The notes under the pieces: generated by a model
The model's input: only the letters and a program-made list of their open reading frames with translations
Database searches by the model: none
What the model was told of the DNA's origin: nothing
Position numbers and translations under genes: made by a program
Shown: one piece after another, positions 25,973 to 35,577 of the stretch
Position numbering within the stretch: the first letter of the stretch is position 1
Layout: each line of letters begins with the position of its first letter
Assembly: GCF_008312895.1 (NCBI RefSeq)
Contig: NZ_VSSP01000003.1
Location: 186,001 to 250,000 of the forward strand
DNA length: 64,000 nt
Origin: Luteimonas suaedae
Lineage (GTDB): Bacteria; Pseudomonadota; Gammaproteobacteria; Xanthomonadales; Xanthomonadaceae
Direction of reading: 5' to 3'

Positions 25973-26497
25973 TCACCCGGGCGCTTTGGGAACGCGCAGC
26001 ATCGCCTTGGCGGTGGTCTTGATCTTGGCCTGCGCCTCGACCGCCTCGGCGGCGGACGAGGCCTTCCACGCCTCGTACTGCCGGTCCAGGTCGGCGCGCT
26101 CCTCGGCCGTGAACAGGCGCCGCGCGGAGGCGAACATCTCCTTCTCCTCCTCCTTGGCGTGGTGCTCGATGAACTCGGACAGCACCTTCATCGAACCGGC
26201 GAACTGCCGCGAGGTCGGCGGCGAGGCGTGCAGGTCCGGCAGCACCGCCAACTCCACCGCGCGATGCTCCTGGATGGCCTCGGCATGCTGCAAGAGCTGG
26301 TCGTGGGAAGCGCGCTCGGCAAAGGCCGGATAGAACACCAGCTCCTCCCATTTGGCGTGCGGGATCAGGTGGGCCTCGATCTTGTCCAGCAATTCGTTGC
26401 GCGTCTTCTCCGCGCGATCGGTGGTGGCGTTGATCTTCGTGAACAGGTCGCGGAGCACGTCGTGCTCACTTTTCAGCGTCTTGAGGATGTCGCGCAT
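25973..26497 (-). CDS. Hemerythrin domain protein
   Basis: A 174-aa cytosolic protein with one HHE/hemerythrin domain that would bind a non-haem diiron centre. Candidate ligands are the His in KSEHDVLRDLF (about residue 11), HLIPHAKWEE (His and Glu near 43-52), HAEAIQEHRAVE (near 72-80) and EFIEHHAKEEE (near 109-117), with family spacing. Such proteins sense or buffer O2, NO or peroxide. ATG 26497 (MRDILKTLKSEH) is the family start; longer versions have no similarity. It is divergent from ligD, with 253 bases between starts, and belongs to the stress block here. Confidence 0.86.
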   Translation of the reverse strand: MRDILKTLKSEHDVLRDLFTKINATTDRAEKTRNELLDKIEAHLIPHAKWEELVFYPAFAERASHDQLLQHAEAIQEHRAVELAVLPDLHASPPTSRQFAGSMKVLSEFIEHHAKEEEKEMFASARRLFTAEERADLDRQYEAWKASSAAEAVEAQAKIKTTAKAMLRVPKAPG

Positions 26498-26750
26498 GGC
26501 GTGTGTACCGTGGCCGAGGGAATGGCCATCCAAACGCATCGCGGTTCGCGCGACCGTGAAGACGCAGCGTGTTTGCGCAGCCGCGCCACGCGCACGATGC
26601 GCCGGCACCGCACACGCGGTCACCTCGTGCAGCCGCACCGGTATCGGGGGCGCGGCCCGCTCCTGCACACAGGCCGCGCATGCACGCCGAGGAATGCGCC
26701 GCGCGCGCCTTCGCGCCGCGTTGATGGCGCCGCGATCACGGTGGACGGGC

Positions 26751-29267
26751 ATGAGCCTCACCGAATACCGGCGCAAGCGTCAGTTCACCAGGACCCGCGA
26801 ACCGGAGCCGGGCAAGCGGCTGCCGCGGGGGAAGCGCGCGATCTTCGTCGTGCAGCTGCACCATGCGCGCCGTCGCCACTACGACCTGCGCCTGCAGGTC
26901 GGCGATGCGCTCAAGAGCTGGGCGGTGCCCAAGGGACCGAGCTACGACCCCAAGGTCAAGCGCATGGCGGTCGAGGTGGAGGACCACCCGGTCGACTACG
27001 CCGGCTTCGAGGGCGAGATCCCCGAAGGCGAATACGGCGGCGGCCACGTCGCGCAATTCGACCGCGGCATCTGGGCCACCGAGGGCGACGCCGAGGCGCA
27101 ACTGGCCAAGGGGCACCTGCGCTTCGAGCTGTTCGGCGACAAGCTCAAGGGCGGCTGGCACCTGGTGCGCTCGGGCAAGTCCGGCAGCAAGCCGCAGTGG
27201 CTGCTGTTCAAGGGCGACGATACCTTCGCCGGCAGCCTGGAAGCCGACGACCTGCTGGCGGGCGTCACCGCGCCGCCCAAGGCGGATGCCAAACGCGCCG
27301 GCAGCGGCAAGGCGGTGAAGAAGCGGCGCAAGACCGTCACGCCGGCGCGCCGGCGCAAGCGCGACTGGTCGAAGCCGGCCGCGGCGCTGGCCCACGCGCG
27401 CAAGCGCAAGCCGCCGGAAGGGCCGTTCGTGCCGCAGCTGGCGCGACTCGGGACCGCGCCGCCGAAGGGTGAGCAGTGGCTGCACGAGCTCAAGTGGGAC
27501 GGCTACCGGATCCTCGCCACCATCAATGACGGCCAGGTGCGGCTGTGGTCGCGCAACGCGCTGGAATGGAGCGACCGGGTCCCGGAGATCCGCGCGGCGG
27601 TGGAGCAACTGAACCTGACCTCCGCCGCCCTGGACGGTGAACTGATTGCCGGCAGCGGCGCGCGCGAGGATTTCGGCCTGCTGCAGTCCACGCTCTCGGG
27701 CGAGCAGCAGGGCGCGCTGGCCTACGTGCTGTTCGACCTGCTGTACCTGGACGGCATCGACATCTCGGAAGCGCCGCTGGCCGAGCGCAAGGCGCTGCTG
27801 CAGCAGGTGCTGGCCGAGCCGCCGCCGCACCTGGCCTTCAGCTCGCACATCGAGGGCGACGGCGACGCAGCGTACGCGCTGGCGGGCGAGCGCCATTTCG
27901 AGGGCATCATCTCCAAGCGCGGCGACCGCCCCTACCGCGACGGACGCAGCGACGAGTGGCGCAAGACCAAGCACCTGGCCAGCGACGAATACGCCGTGGT
28001 CGGCTACACCGCGCCCAAGGGCGCGCGCAGCGGGTTCGGATCGCTGCTGCTGGCGCGGCCGGATCCCACGCACGGCTGGGTCTACACCGGCCGCGTCGGC
28101 ACCGGCTTCAGCGAGCAGCTCATCGAGGAGCTGAGCCGGCGCATCGGCAAGGCCGGCCGCAAGACGCCGACCGTGCACGTGCCGGAACACGACACCGACC
28201 TGCGCACGGCGAAGTGGTTCGCGCCGCGCTTCGTGGTGGAGGTGTTCTCGCGCGGCGCCGGGCGCCAGGGCCTGCTGCGCCAGGCCTCGCTCAAGGCGGT
28301 GCGCGCGGACAAGGACGTGGCCGACCTGCAGGACGGCGACCGCGGCAGCGGCAGCCGCAGGAAAGCACCGGCCAAGCGCGCAAGACCGGTGAATGACGCC
28401 GCGCCGCGGCTCACCAGCCCCGGCAAGATCGTCTTTCCCGACATCCGCGCCACCAAGCAGGACGTGGCCGACTATTACCAGGCGGTGATGGACCACGTGC
28501 TGCCGGAAATCGCCGGCCGCCCGCTCTCGATCATCCGCTGCCCGAACGGCTCGGAGAAGCCGTGCTTCTTCCAAAAGCACCACACCGCGGGACTGGAGGC
28601 GGTGTCGTTCGCCCGGCTCAAGGAGGAGGTCGGCAACAACGCCAACTACCTGGTCGTCGAGGATGCCGCCGGACTGATGGAACTGGTGCAGTTCAACACC
28701 CTGGAGCTGCATCCATGGGGCGCGCGCGCCGACGCGCCGGACCTGGCCGACCGCGTGGTATTCGACCTCGATCCCGGCCCGGGCATGCCGTTCGCCGAGG
28801 TCAAGCGCGCCGCCGTGCACGTGCGCAAGCTGCTGCGGCAGCTGGAGCTGGAATCGTTCCTGCGCACCACCGGCGGCAAGGGCCTGCACGTGGTGGTCCC
28901 GCTCGACCCGGGCTGCGAATGGGACCTGGTGAAGCGCTTCGCGCACGGTTTCGCCGATGCCCTGGCGAAGTCCGAGCCGCTGCGCTTCGTCGCGGTGTCG
29001 ACGCTGAAGCTGCGCAACCGGAAGATCTTCGTCGACTATCTTCGCAACGGCCGCGGCGCGACGAGCGTGGCGTCGTACTCGCTTCGCGCGCGACCCGGCG
29101 CGCCGGTGGCGCTGCCGCTGGCCTGGAGCGAGTTGTCCAAGCTCAAGCGTGCCGACGCATTCACGATGCGCGACGTGCCGGCGCGGCTGAAGCGGCGGCG
29201 CAAGGATCCCTGGCAAGGCATCGACGCAGTGAAGCAGGACCTTTCACGGTGGTCATCGGAGGACTGA
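26751..29267 (+). CDS. ligD: Three-domain ATP-dependent DNA ligase LigD
   Basis: Bacterial non-homologous end-joining enzyme of 838 aa in the order 3'-phosphoesterase, ligase, polymerase. The phosphoesterase domain is at about residues 20-185 (VVQLHHARRRHYDLRLQVG, with its conserved His). A basic linker rich in Lys/Arg follows. The adenylating lysine is K248 in HELKWDGYRI, and the ligase OB domain runs to about 535. The primase-like polymerase starts near 555, with metal ligands D672 and D674 in VFDLDPGPG and the later TTGGKGLHV motif. Domain order and length match Pseudomonas and Xanthomonas LigD. The partner Ku is not encoded in this window. Confidence 0.95.
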   Translation: MSLTEYRRKRQFTRTREPEPGKRLPRGKRAIFVVQLHHARRRHYDLRLQVGDALKSWAVPKGPSYDPKVKRMAVEVEDHPVDYAGFEGEIPEGEYGGGHVAQFDRGIWATEGDAEAQLAKGHLRFELFGDKLKGGWHLVRSGKSGSKPQWLLFKGDDTFAGSLEADDLLAGVTAPPKADAKRAGSGKAVKKRRKTVTPARRRKRDWSKPAAALAHARKRKPPEGPFVPQLARLGTAPPKGEQWLHELKWDGYRILATINDGQVRLWSRNALEWSDRVPEIRAAVEQLNLTSAALDGELIAGSGAREDFGLLQSTLSGEQQGALAYVLFDLLYLDGIDISEAPLAERKALLQQVLAEPPPHLAFSSHIEGDGDAAYALAGERHFEGIISKRGDRPYRDGRSDEWRKTKHLASDEYAVVGYTAPKGARSGFGSLLLARPDPTHGWVYTGRVGTGFSEQLIEELSRRIGKAGRKTPTVHVPEHDTDLRTAKWFAPRFVVEVFSRGAGRQGLLRQASLKAVRADKDVADLQDGDRGSGSRRKAPAKRARPVNDAAPRLTSPGKIVFPDIRATKQDVADYYQAVMDHVLPEIAGRPLSIIRCPNGSEKPCFFQKHHTAGLEAVSFARLKEEVGNNANYLVVEDAAGLMELVQFNTLELHPWGARADAPDLADRVVFDLDPGPGMPFAEVKRAAVHVRKLLRQLELESFLRTTGGKGLHVVVPLDPGCEWDLVKRFAHGFADALAKSEPLRFVAVSTLKLRNRKIFVDYLRNGRGATSVASYSLRARPGAPVALPLAWSELSKLKRADAFTMRDVPARLKRRRKDPWQGIDAVKQDLSRWSSED

Positions 29268-29271
29268 ACCC

Positions 29272-29577
29272 GTGACGCCGCGCGTGGGCGGACGGATGAA
29301 GCGCTACGCGGATCTCCACGGCGACAGCGGCGTGGTCGCATACGCGCTGCTGCCCAAAGCGATCGCGGTCGAGTTCCGGTCCGGTGCGGTCTACGTGTAC
29401 ACCGCCGACAGCGCCGGTCCAGCCCGACTCGCACGGATGCGCAGGCTGGCGACCTCCGGCCGCGGCCTGAGCACCTACATCAGCCGCCACGCGCACGACC
29501 GCTATGCCGAGGTCCACGACGATCGCACGCAGTGGGAAGCCGCGCAGGCGTCACGGCACCCGACGCCGAAGGCGTGA
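29272..29577 (+). CDS. KTSC-like small protein
   Basis: A 101-aa protein with a KTSC-type core (VAYALLPKAIAVEFRSGAVYVYTADS near residues 22-47, given here in part as VEFRSGAVYVYT) and a conserved RLATSGRGLSTYI stretch. KTSC domains are small RNA- or nucleic-acid-associated modules found near lysyl-tRNA synthetase or ligase genes. The GTG at 29272 is chosen because GGAGGA (29259-29264), inside the last ligD codons, is ideally spaced; ATG 29296 is the alternative. It lies four bases after ligD, so they are likely co-translated. Function unknown. Confidence 0.75.
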   Translation: MTPRVGGRMKRYADLHGDSGVVAYALLPKAIAVEFRSGAVYVYTADSAGPARLARMRRLATSGRGLSTYISRHAHDRYAEVHDDRTQWEAAQASRHPTPKA

Positions 29578-29787
29578 GCATGCCGCGTTCATGACTGCGC
29601 TCGCGTGCGTGTCGCGTACGTGTGCATCCATGCGTGGCGCATTCAGCCGTGCGCGGTTGTCGGACGTGCATCCGGCCACAAAAAACCTGCGCGGAATTCG
29701 CAGCATCTTGATCCGGGCGCCGCAACACTCGATCTTCCGGCGCACGACGCGCATCCCGGCCACGCCATCCGCCCCACGGAGAATCCC

Positions 29788-30750
29788 ATGTTCGCCCACA
29801 ACAAGCGCCTGCAGTACTCGGTCCACGTATCCGAGAGCAATCCCGCCCTGGCCAACCTCATGCTCGAGCAGTTCGGCGGCCCGCAGGGCGAACTCGCCGC
29901 GGCGATGCGCTACTTCACCCAGGCCCTGGCCGAGGACGATCCGGGGCGCAAGGACATGCTGCTCGACATCGCCACCGAGGAGCTCAGCCATCTCGAGGTG
30001 ATCGGCACGATCGTCGCGATGCTCAACAAGGGCGCCAAGGGCCGCCTGGCCGAGGCCGTGGAGGAGGAGGCCGAACTGTTCCGCTCGCTGCAGGGCGCCG
30101 GCAACGACTCCCACGTCACCCAGGTGCTGTACGGCGGCGGCCCCACGCTCACCAACTCCGGCGGCCAGCTGTGGACGGCCGGCTACATCGACAGCATCGG
30201 CGAGCCCACCGCCGACCTGCGCTCCAACATCGCCGCCGAGGCACGCGCCAAGATCGTCTACGAACGGCTGATCAACGTCACCTCCGACCCCGGGGTGAAG
30301 GAGGCACTGGGGTTTCTGATGACACGCGAAATGGCGCACCAGAAATCGTTCGAGAAGGCGCTGTACGCCATGGAGCCGAACTTCCCGCCGGGCAAGCTGG
30401 CCGGGATGCCGGAGTTCGAGGAGATGTACGTCAACACCTCGCAGGGCGAGGGCGACATGCGCGGCCCCTGGAACAGCGATGAGAACTTCCGCTACGCCGA
30501 CGGAGATCCCGCCACCTTCGTCGCCGCCGGCGGCGGCGACGGGCTGTCCTCGGTCAAGCTCGGCCGCAAGGAGAAGAGCGTGGTGGCGGCGATGGCCAAG
30601 CGCACCGCGTCCAATCCAGCCGTCAATCCGGTTACCGGCATCGAACTCGGCAAGGCCGAAGGCACGATGGCGAAGACCGCCGCGGTCAAGCAGCAGGCGC
30701 CGGAAGCGCCGGCGCAGCCGGCGACGCGTGCGCGCAAGCCCAAGAAATAG
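29788..30750 (+). CDS. Manganese catalase
   Basis: A 320-aa non-haem dimanganese catalase that dismutates H2O2 in the cytosol. The ferritin-like bundle carries the ligands in order: Glu in GPQGELAAAMRYF (about residue 35), Glu and His in IATEELSHLEVIG (about 66-70), Glu in NIAAEARAKIVYERL (about 148-155) and His in TREMAHQKSFEKAL (about 184). The Gly/Asp-rich region and a Lys/Pro/Ala-rich tail follow, as is usual. CGGAGA precedes ATG 29788. It lies downstream of ligD and the KTSC gene and probably has its own promoter in the 210-bp gap. Confidence 0.93.
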   Translation: MFAHNKRLQYSVHVSESNPALANLMLEQFGGPQGELAAAMRYFTQALAEDDPGRKDMLLDIATEELSHLEVIGTIVAMLNKGAKGRLAEAVEEEAELFRSLQGAGNDSHVTQVLYGGGPTLTNSGGQLWTAGYIDSIGEPTADLRSNIAAEARAKIVYERLINVTSDPGVKEALGFLMTREMAHQKSFEKALYAMEPNFPPGKLAGMPEFEEMYVNTSQGEGDMRGPWNSDENFRYADGDPATFVAAGGGDGLSSVKLGRKEKSVVAAMAKRTASNPAVNPVTGIELGKAEGTMAKTAAVKQQAPEAPAQPATRARKPKK

Positions 30751-30767
30751 CTGGACTGCGGCCGACG

Positions 30768-31556
30768 CTACAGGAGCGTTCCCGACGCGTCGGTGTCGGC
30801 GCCGGCGCTGCCCGGGCCGCCGGCGTACAACCGCTGGCAGGCCTCGCAGAAGAATGCGCGGCGTCGCGCCCGGCCCAGGTGCTTGCGGTAGCTCAGGCGG
30901 CAGCCATCGCGCGGGCAGATCGTCTTCGTGTGCACCTGGTAGTGCTGCCGCAGCACGAACGCCCGCTTCCAGCGCAGGAAGTCGAAGCTGTACTCGCGCG
31001 CCTGGTCGATCAGTTCCGACAGCTTGCGCGGCGGCAGCGCGGCGATGCGGCTTTCCGGATGCACGCGGATGCGGTGCAGCACCTCGTTCTTGATGATGTT
31101 GCCGACGCCGGCGAACACCTCCTGGTCGAGCAGCGCGTCCGCCGCCAGTACCTGCGGTCTCAGCTTCAGCTTGCGCCGCGCCTTCGACCGGTCCCAGTCC
31201 GGGCTCATCACATCGCCGCTCCAGTCGTACACGTCGTCGGGGGCGCCTTCGATGAAGCGCACCGAGCAGGCGTAGAAATTCAGCTCCTCACCTGCGCTGA
31301 AACCGAGGCTGAGCCGCGGCGGCGTGTCCCTGCGCTCGTTGATCCGGTAGCTGCCGAACAGCAGGAAGTGGATCCGCAGGAAGAACCCGTCGAACGCCAG
31401 CAGGAAGTGCTTGCCCCAGCTGCGTACGCCCAGCACCGTGCGCCCGGCCATGCGGCCGATGTCCTGCTTGCTGTTGCCGCCGACGCGCAACACCTTGCGG
31501 CCGGCGAAACCCGCGGCCGCGTCCCTGAGGATGACGATGGAAGGGCCCTCGGGCAT
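30768..31556 (-). CDS. Fpg/Nei family DNA glycosylase (endonuclease VIII-like)
   Basis: A 262-aa base-excision-repair glycosylase/AP lyase. The start ATG 31556 gives MPEGPSI, so the catalytic Pro and Glu of the family are at residues 2-3. The helix-two-turn-helix appears as [17 protein letters not shown] (about 143-159). The C-terminal zinc finger has Cys in CPRDGC and FFCEACQ, with the DNA-binding Arg near RRRAFF. The MPEGPS start points to the Nei side rather than MutM. It is convergent with the manganese catalase, 17 bases apart. Substrate range is not resolvable. Confidence 0.9.
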   Translation of the reverse strand: MPEGPSIVILRDAAAGFAGRKVLRVGGNSKQDIGRMAGRTVLGVRSWGKHFLLAFDGFFLRIHFLLFGSYRINERRDTPPRLSLGFSAGEELNFYACSVRFIEGAPDDVYDWSGDVMSPDWDRSKARRKLKLRPQVLAADALLDQEVFAGVGNIIKNEVLHRIRVHPESRIAALPPRKLSELIDQAREYSFDFLRWKRAFVLRQHYQVHTKTICPRDGCRLSYRKHLGRARRRAFFCEACQRLYAGGPGSAGADTDASGTLL

Positions 31557-31702
31557 GCAGGGCAGTATCGGGTCGGGCGGTGAGGCCGGCGTCAACCGGC
31601 GCGACGCCTCGCGGCTCGTGCGGCGGTTCCGTAGGATGGGCGGCGCGTGGTCGTCGCACCTGTCGCGAAGGCGCGCATCCATCACATCCGGGGTATCCGA
31701 TC

Positions 31703-32917
31703 ATGTTGCATCACTTGCGATCCTGTGGCCTTGCCGTCGTGCTGACGGTCGCCGGCGGCCTGCACGCCGCCGAACCCGTGGGCATGGTGCGCGTCGCGTT
31801 CGACCGCGACGGCGTCACCGAGATCCGCGCCAGGGGCCTGGCCGACGTGGCGGCCGGGCGCGCGATCGGTGCGGAGGATCCGGCGCGGATCGCATCGATC
31901 TCCAAGCTGGTCACCGCGATCGCGGTGATGCGGCTGGTGGAGGCCGGCGAGCTGGACCTGGACGCCGACGTATCGGACCTGCTCGGCTGGTCGCTGCGGC
32001 ACCCGCGATACCCCGACCGGCCCATCACCCTGCGCCTGCTGCTGTCGCACCGCTCGAGCCTGACCGACGCGGCCGGTTACTACGCGGTGCCGCTGGACGG
32101 CGCGGTGAAAGACATCCTGGACGATCCGCGCGCATGGGACGCGGCGCATGCGCCGGGCACCTACTTCCGCTACACCAATCTCAACTTCCCGCTGATCGCC
32201 GCGGTGATGGAAAACGCCACCGGCGAACGCTTCGACCGGCTGATGGACGCGCTGGTGCTGCGTCCGTTGGGGATCGCCGGCTGCTTCAACTGGGAACTGT
32301 GCGACACCACCACCGCCGCGCGCGCCGTGGTGCTGTACGACGCCGAGGGCACGCCGGTGCGCGACGACCACCGCGGCCGCAAGCCGGCCTGTCCGGTCAA
32401 CCACGCCAGCGACGGCGGTTGCGACCTGGCGCACTGGCGACCCGGGGTGAACGGCGCGCTGTTCTCGCCGCAGGGCGGGTTGCGTATTTCCGCGATCGAG
32501 CTCGCCCGGATCGGCCGGCTGCTGCTCGGCGACGGCAGCGTCGACGACGTACGCCTGCTAAGCCCCGAGTCGGTGCGCACGCTGGTGCAACCGCTGTGGA
32601 CCTGGGCGCCCGGCAACGGCGTCACCTTCGAGGAAGACGACAGCGGGCAGTCGCGGCAGGGTTTCATGTGCCGCTACGGCCTGGCGGTGCAGATCCTGGC
32701 GACGCCGCGCGACGGCTGTCGCGACGATCCGTTCGGCGACGGCGTGCCCCGCGTCGGGCATGCCGGCGCCGCCTACGGCCTGCTGTCGGGCCTGTGGATG
32801 GACCACGAGGCCGGGACCGGTGTGGCCTACTTCGCCACCGGCATGCCGGATGCCCCGGTCGGCGCGCACTCGGCGTTCACCGCGATCGAGGAACGGATGG
32901 CGCGCGCCGACTGGTGA
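31703..32917 (+). CDS. Secreted serine hydrolase of the beta-lactamase/class C family
   Basis: A 404-aa exported protein with signal peptide [20 protein letters not shown] (cleavage near HAAE). The penicillin-binding fold is shown by the SxxK motif S65-I-S-K68, the YxN motif in FRYTNLNF near residue 158, and HAG (in [10 protein letters not shown]) in place of KTG/HTG. This fits the esterase/D-aminopeptidase-like branch of the class C family. It is unlikely to be a true resistance beta-lactamase. Four Cys in CFNWELCD and [11 protein letters not shown] could form disulfides. It is divergent from the Nei-like gene, with 146 bases between starts. Confidence 0.88.
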   Translation: MLHHLRSCGLAVVLTVAGGLHAAEPVGMVRVAFDRDGVTEIRARGLADVAAGRAIGAEDPARIASISKLVTAIAVMRLVEAGELDLDADVSDLLGWSLRHPRYPDRPITLRLLLSHRSSLTDAAGYYAVPLDGAVKDILDDPRAWDAAHAPGTYFRYTNLNFPLIAAVMENATGERFDRLMDALVLRPLGIAGCFNWELCDTTTAARAVVLYDAEGTPVRDDHRGRKPACPVNHASDGGCDLAHWRPGVNGALFSPQGGLRISAIELARIGRLLLGDGSVDDVRLLSPESVRTLVQPLWTWAPGNGVTFEEDDSGQSRQGFMCRYGLAVQILATPRDGCRDDPFGDGVPRVGHAGAAYGLLSGLWMDHEAGTGVAYFATGMPDAPVGAHSAFTAIEERMARADW

Positions 32918-33127
32918 CCGGTCACCGCCGCCATGGCTTGCGACGCCGCCGTCATGCAGCTGGGGACGGCGAGGTGGCCTTCTGCAAAGGCGCCATCGCC
33001 CCGCATCGGCGGAATGACGAAACATGAGGTGCGGAACTGCGGAACCATCCGTAGGCAACAGCGGAACACGACGCGGAGAACAGCTCGACTCATCTACACA
33101 TCGTCATTCCAGCGCAGGCGGGAAGCC

Positions 33128-33601
33128 TTACAACAGCCCGAAGGGCTGGTCATCCAGGGACTTTCCGCCGTTCCCGGCGCCCTTTCCGGCCCGGCGATCG
33201 AAGCACCCGCGCCCCGCATCATGGTTCCACGCGGGCGACCACGGCCGCATGCGCGGCCGGATATCGGCGGTGTCCGTGGTGAAGGTCGCACACAAGCGGA
33301 AGCCGCGCCCGCCGGCGATCTCGTAGTCGTAGGGCGTGCCGTCCACCGGATCGGCGATCGCCAGCCGCTGGCCCGGCTGGGCGGCCAGGGTGGCGAGGTC
33401 CGGCGGCAGTGCGTCGTGGTGCTCGTAATAGCGATCGACGGCGTCGACGATACGCTGCAGGTCGTGAACGCGCCGGTCGTCGAGTTTCGCCTTGCGCTGT
33501 GCCGACGGCGAGCCCATCACCGCAATGGCGACGGCGACCACCGCGATCACGACCGAGCCCGCGACGATCAGAAGCCGGCGCCCGGCGCCATCCGCGCTCA
33601 C
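33128..33601 (-). CDS. Single-helix membrane protein coupled to DUF5671 gene
   Basis: A 157-aa protein: an N-terminal membrane helix (RRLLIVAGSVVIAVVAVAIA at about 9-28), then a soluble domain of type 'DDRRVHDLQRIVDAVDRYY', resembling the helix after the pilin segment of pseudopilin-like proteins, and a Gly/Asp-rich tail. GTG at 33601 is inferred from the GTGA overlap with the stop of the DUF5671 gene and the preceding GAAGGAGG. The pair is commonly found together in Xanthomonadaceae as far as I recall. Function unknown. Confidence 0.72.
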   Translation of the reverse strand: MSADGAGRRLLIVAGSVVIAVVAVAIAVMGSPSAQRKAKLDDRRVHDLQRIVDAVDRYYEHHDALPPDLATLAAQPGQRLAIADPVDGTPYDYEIAGGRGFRLCATFTTDTADIRPRMRPWSPAWNHDAGRGCFDRRAGKGAGNGGKSLDDQPFGLL

Positions 33602-34242
33602 GCCTCCTTCTCCTCGCGGCGCAGGTCCAGCAGGTAGTAGCCGAAGATCGCGCCGGCGATCACCGCCGCCACCAGCACCTTGAGCACGAAGCGCAACGTC
33701 AGTTCGCCGCCGAGCAGGTTGTAGACCAGCGTGATCATGTCGCCGACGAGCACCGCCGCAGCCAGGAACAGGGTCAGGTACGTCAGCCAGCGGCGCACCG
33801 TCGACAGCCGCTTGACCGGATTGCGCGCCAGCTCCTTGCCCAGGTAGTGCGCGACATAGAGGAACACCGGAAACGCGATGATCACCGAGGCGGTCGACCA
33901 GCGCATCGAGCGCGCGAGGCCGCCGACGACGTAGTCGGGATCGGCCGGATCGGGCAGCGCGCGGTTGATCAGATCGAACAGCAGGCTGCCGAGGTGGTAG
34001 GCCGAGACGTAGAGCGTGGCGAACAGCACCAGGTAGAGGAAGGCCTCGCGCGCCGACAGGTACGGCCGCGGCCGCGGAACCGGCACGGAAAACGGAACCT
34101 CGGCATAGGCGCCGAGCGCGCTGCGGACCTGTTCCGGCGGCCACCCCGCCGCGGTCAGCGCCGCCTCGACCGCAGCCCTCGACTCGCCTTTCGCCAGGGC
34201 CTCGCGGACGAACCACTCCAGATCCTGCGTTGCCGAGGCCAT
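33598..34242 (-). CDS. DUF5671 domain membrane protein
   Basis: A 214-aa inner-membrane protein. Residues 1-55 form a soluble SHOCT/UBA-like helical segment (DLEWFVREALAKGESRAAVE), then four helices at about 67-90, 110-130, 145-170 and 178-205. The run REAFLYLVLFATLYVSAYHL is the DUF5671 hallmark. Its TGA overlaps the GTG of the next gene, so the two form a translation-coupled unit. No biochemical role is known. Confidence 0.78.
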   Translation of the reverse strand: MASATQDLEWFVREALAKGESRAAVEAALTAAGWPPEQVRSALGAYAEVPFSVPVPRPRPYLSAREAFLYLVLFATLYVSAYHLGSLLFDLINRALPDPADPDYVVGGLARSMRWSTASVIIAFPVFLYVAHYLGKELARNPVKRLSTVRRWLTYLTLFLAAAVLVGDMITLVYNLLGGELTLRFVLKVLVAAVIAGAIFGYYLLDLRREEKEA

Positions 34243-34372
34243 GCCCTGTTCCTTGCCGGTTGCGGACGGCCAATCTAGCAGGTCGGGCCGCCGCCAGACG
34301 GACGGCCGCGCGCCCGGCGCGATGGCGAACCGGTGCTTTCGCGCGACGGAACGCCCGCAGGACGCCGCTTCC

Positions 34373-34514
34373 GTAGGAGCGCGCCATGCGCGCGATGCCG
34401 CGGGTGCTTGCAGGACCCGGTGAATGCCGCAACTCCGGACCGGCAGACGCGGCGGTCACCGGAATTCGCGGGCGGCGACACGTCCGCGGCATCGCGCGCA
34501 TGGCGCGCTCCTAC
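34373..34514. repeat. Full-length 142-bp GTAG REPIN, family A
   Basis: The left arm GTAGGAGCGCGCCATGCGCG starts at 34373 and the inverse arm ends CTCCTAC at 34514. The core between the arms is the reverse complement of the core of the element at 53238, including GGTGACCG, CTGCCGGTCCGGA and GCGGCAT. It lies between the DUF5671 gene and the SDR gene. Confidence 0.85.
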
Positions 34515-34536
34515 GGGACGACCGCGTCCTTCGTCG

Positions 34537-35376
34537 TCAAAGCATTGGCGTGCCGCCGGTCACCCCATAGCGCGCGCCGGTGACGTAGCTCGCGTCGTCC
34601 GAGGCCAGGAAGACGAACACCGGCGCCACTTCCTTCGGCTGGCCCGGCCGCTTCAACGGCACCTGCGAGCCGAACGTCTTGACGTCCTCCGGCGGCATTG
34701 TCGAGGGGATCAGCGGCGTCCAGATCGGACCCGGCGCCACCGAGTTCACGCGGATCCCCTTCTCCGCCAGCAGCCCGGCCAGGCCTGCGGTGAAGTTGGC
34801 GATCGCGCCCTTGGTGGTCGCATACGGCAGCAGCGTCGGCCGCGGCTTGTCGGAATTGATCGACGAGGTATTGATGATCGCCGAACCCGGCTGCATGTGC
34901 GGCACCGCCGCCTTGCACAGGTGGAACATCGCGGTGACGTTGACCTGGAAGGTGTAGTCCCACTCTTCGTCCGGGATCTCCTCGATCGACTCGCGCGTCA
35001 TCTGGTAGGCGGCGTTGTTGACCAGGATGTCGATCCGCCCGAATTCATCCAGAGTGCGCCTGATGATCGCGCGGCAGTGCGCGGGATCGGCGATGTCGCC
35101 CGGCACCAGCACACAGCGGCGGCCGGCGTCCTCCACCCAGCGCTTCGATTCCTCGGCGTCCTTGTCCTCGCACAGGTAGCTGATCAGCACGTCGGCGCCC
35201 TCGCGCGCGAAGGCGATCGCGACCGCGCGGCCGATGCCGCTGTCGCCGCCGGTGATCACCGCCACCCTGCCGCTGAGCTTGCCGCTGCCCTTGTAGCTCT
35301 CCTCGCCGTGGTCGGCCTTCGGCTCGAGCTCGGGTTCGGTTCCGGGAACGTCCTGCTGCTGTTCTGGCTGGTTCAT
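34537..35376 (-). CDS. General-stress-type SDR oxidoreductase
   Basis: A 279-aa NAD(P)-dependent short-chain dehydrogenase. After an acidic N-terminal extension (about 35 residues with EPELEPKADHGEES) comes the Rossmann motif VITGGDSGIGRAVA, then NNAAYQ, the catalytic Ser in NTSSINS and Tyr/Lys in YATTKGA. The extension plus GGDSGIGR is typical of the YdaD/YhdF/YhxC subfamily, whose members are sigma-B general stress proteins in Bacillus. Substrate unknown. It is divergent from chaB, with 201 bases between starts; both fit a stress role. Confidence 0.87.
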   Translation of the reverse strand: MNQPEQQQDVPGTEPELEPKADHGEESYKGSGKLSGRVAVITGGDSGIGRAVAIAFAREGADVLISYLCEDKDAEESKRWVEDAGRRCVLVPGDIADPAHCRAIIRRTLDEFGRIDILVNNAAYQMTRESIEEIPDEEWDYTFQVNVTAMFHLCKAAVPHMQPGSAIINTSSINSDKPRPTLLPYATTKGAIANFTAGLAGLLAEKGIRVNSVAPGPIWTPLIPSTMPPEDVKTFGSQVPLKRPGQPKEVAPVFVFLASDDASYVTGARYGVTGGTPML

Positions 35377-35577
35377 GCGTGCCTCATGTGCTGCGCCCGG
35401 TCCTGCACGGGCGACGGGTCGTCGCCGGCATGATGGTGTCGCATGCGCAGGACCCCGGCGGGAAACGTCACCTTGGGACGGCCCGCGTCGAACCGGCGTG
35501 ATTCACCACGGGATCACGGATGCCTAACCGGCGCCCTCGCAAAGTGGCGGCAACAACCTCACGTCAGGAGACCCGCC

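Noticed and set aside
31703-32917. Beta-lactamase resistance gene
   Set aside because: SxxK and YxN are present, but the third motif is HAG and overall character fits esterase or peptidase relatives of class C.
33090-33127. GTCATTCCAGCG-type repeat, and a similar stretch near 49005-49027
   Set aside because: Both resemble a common CATTCCCGC palindrome but are single, degraded half-copies; not firm enough to list.
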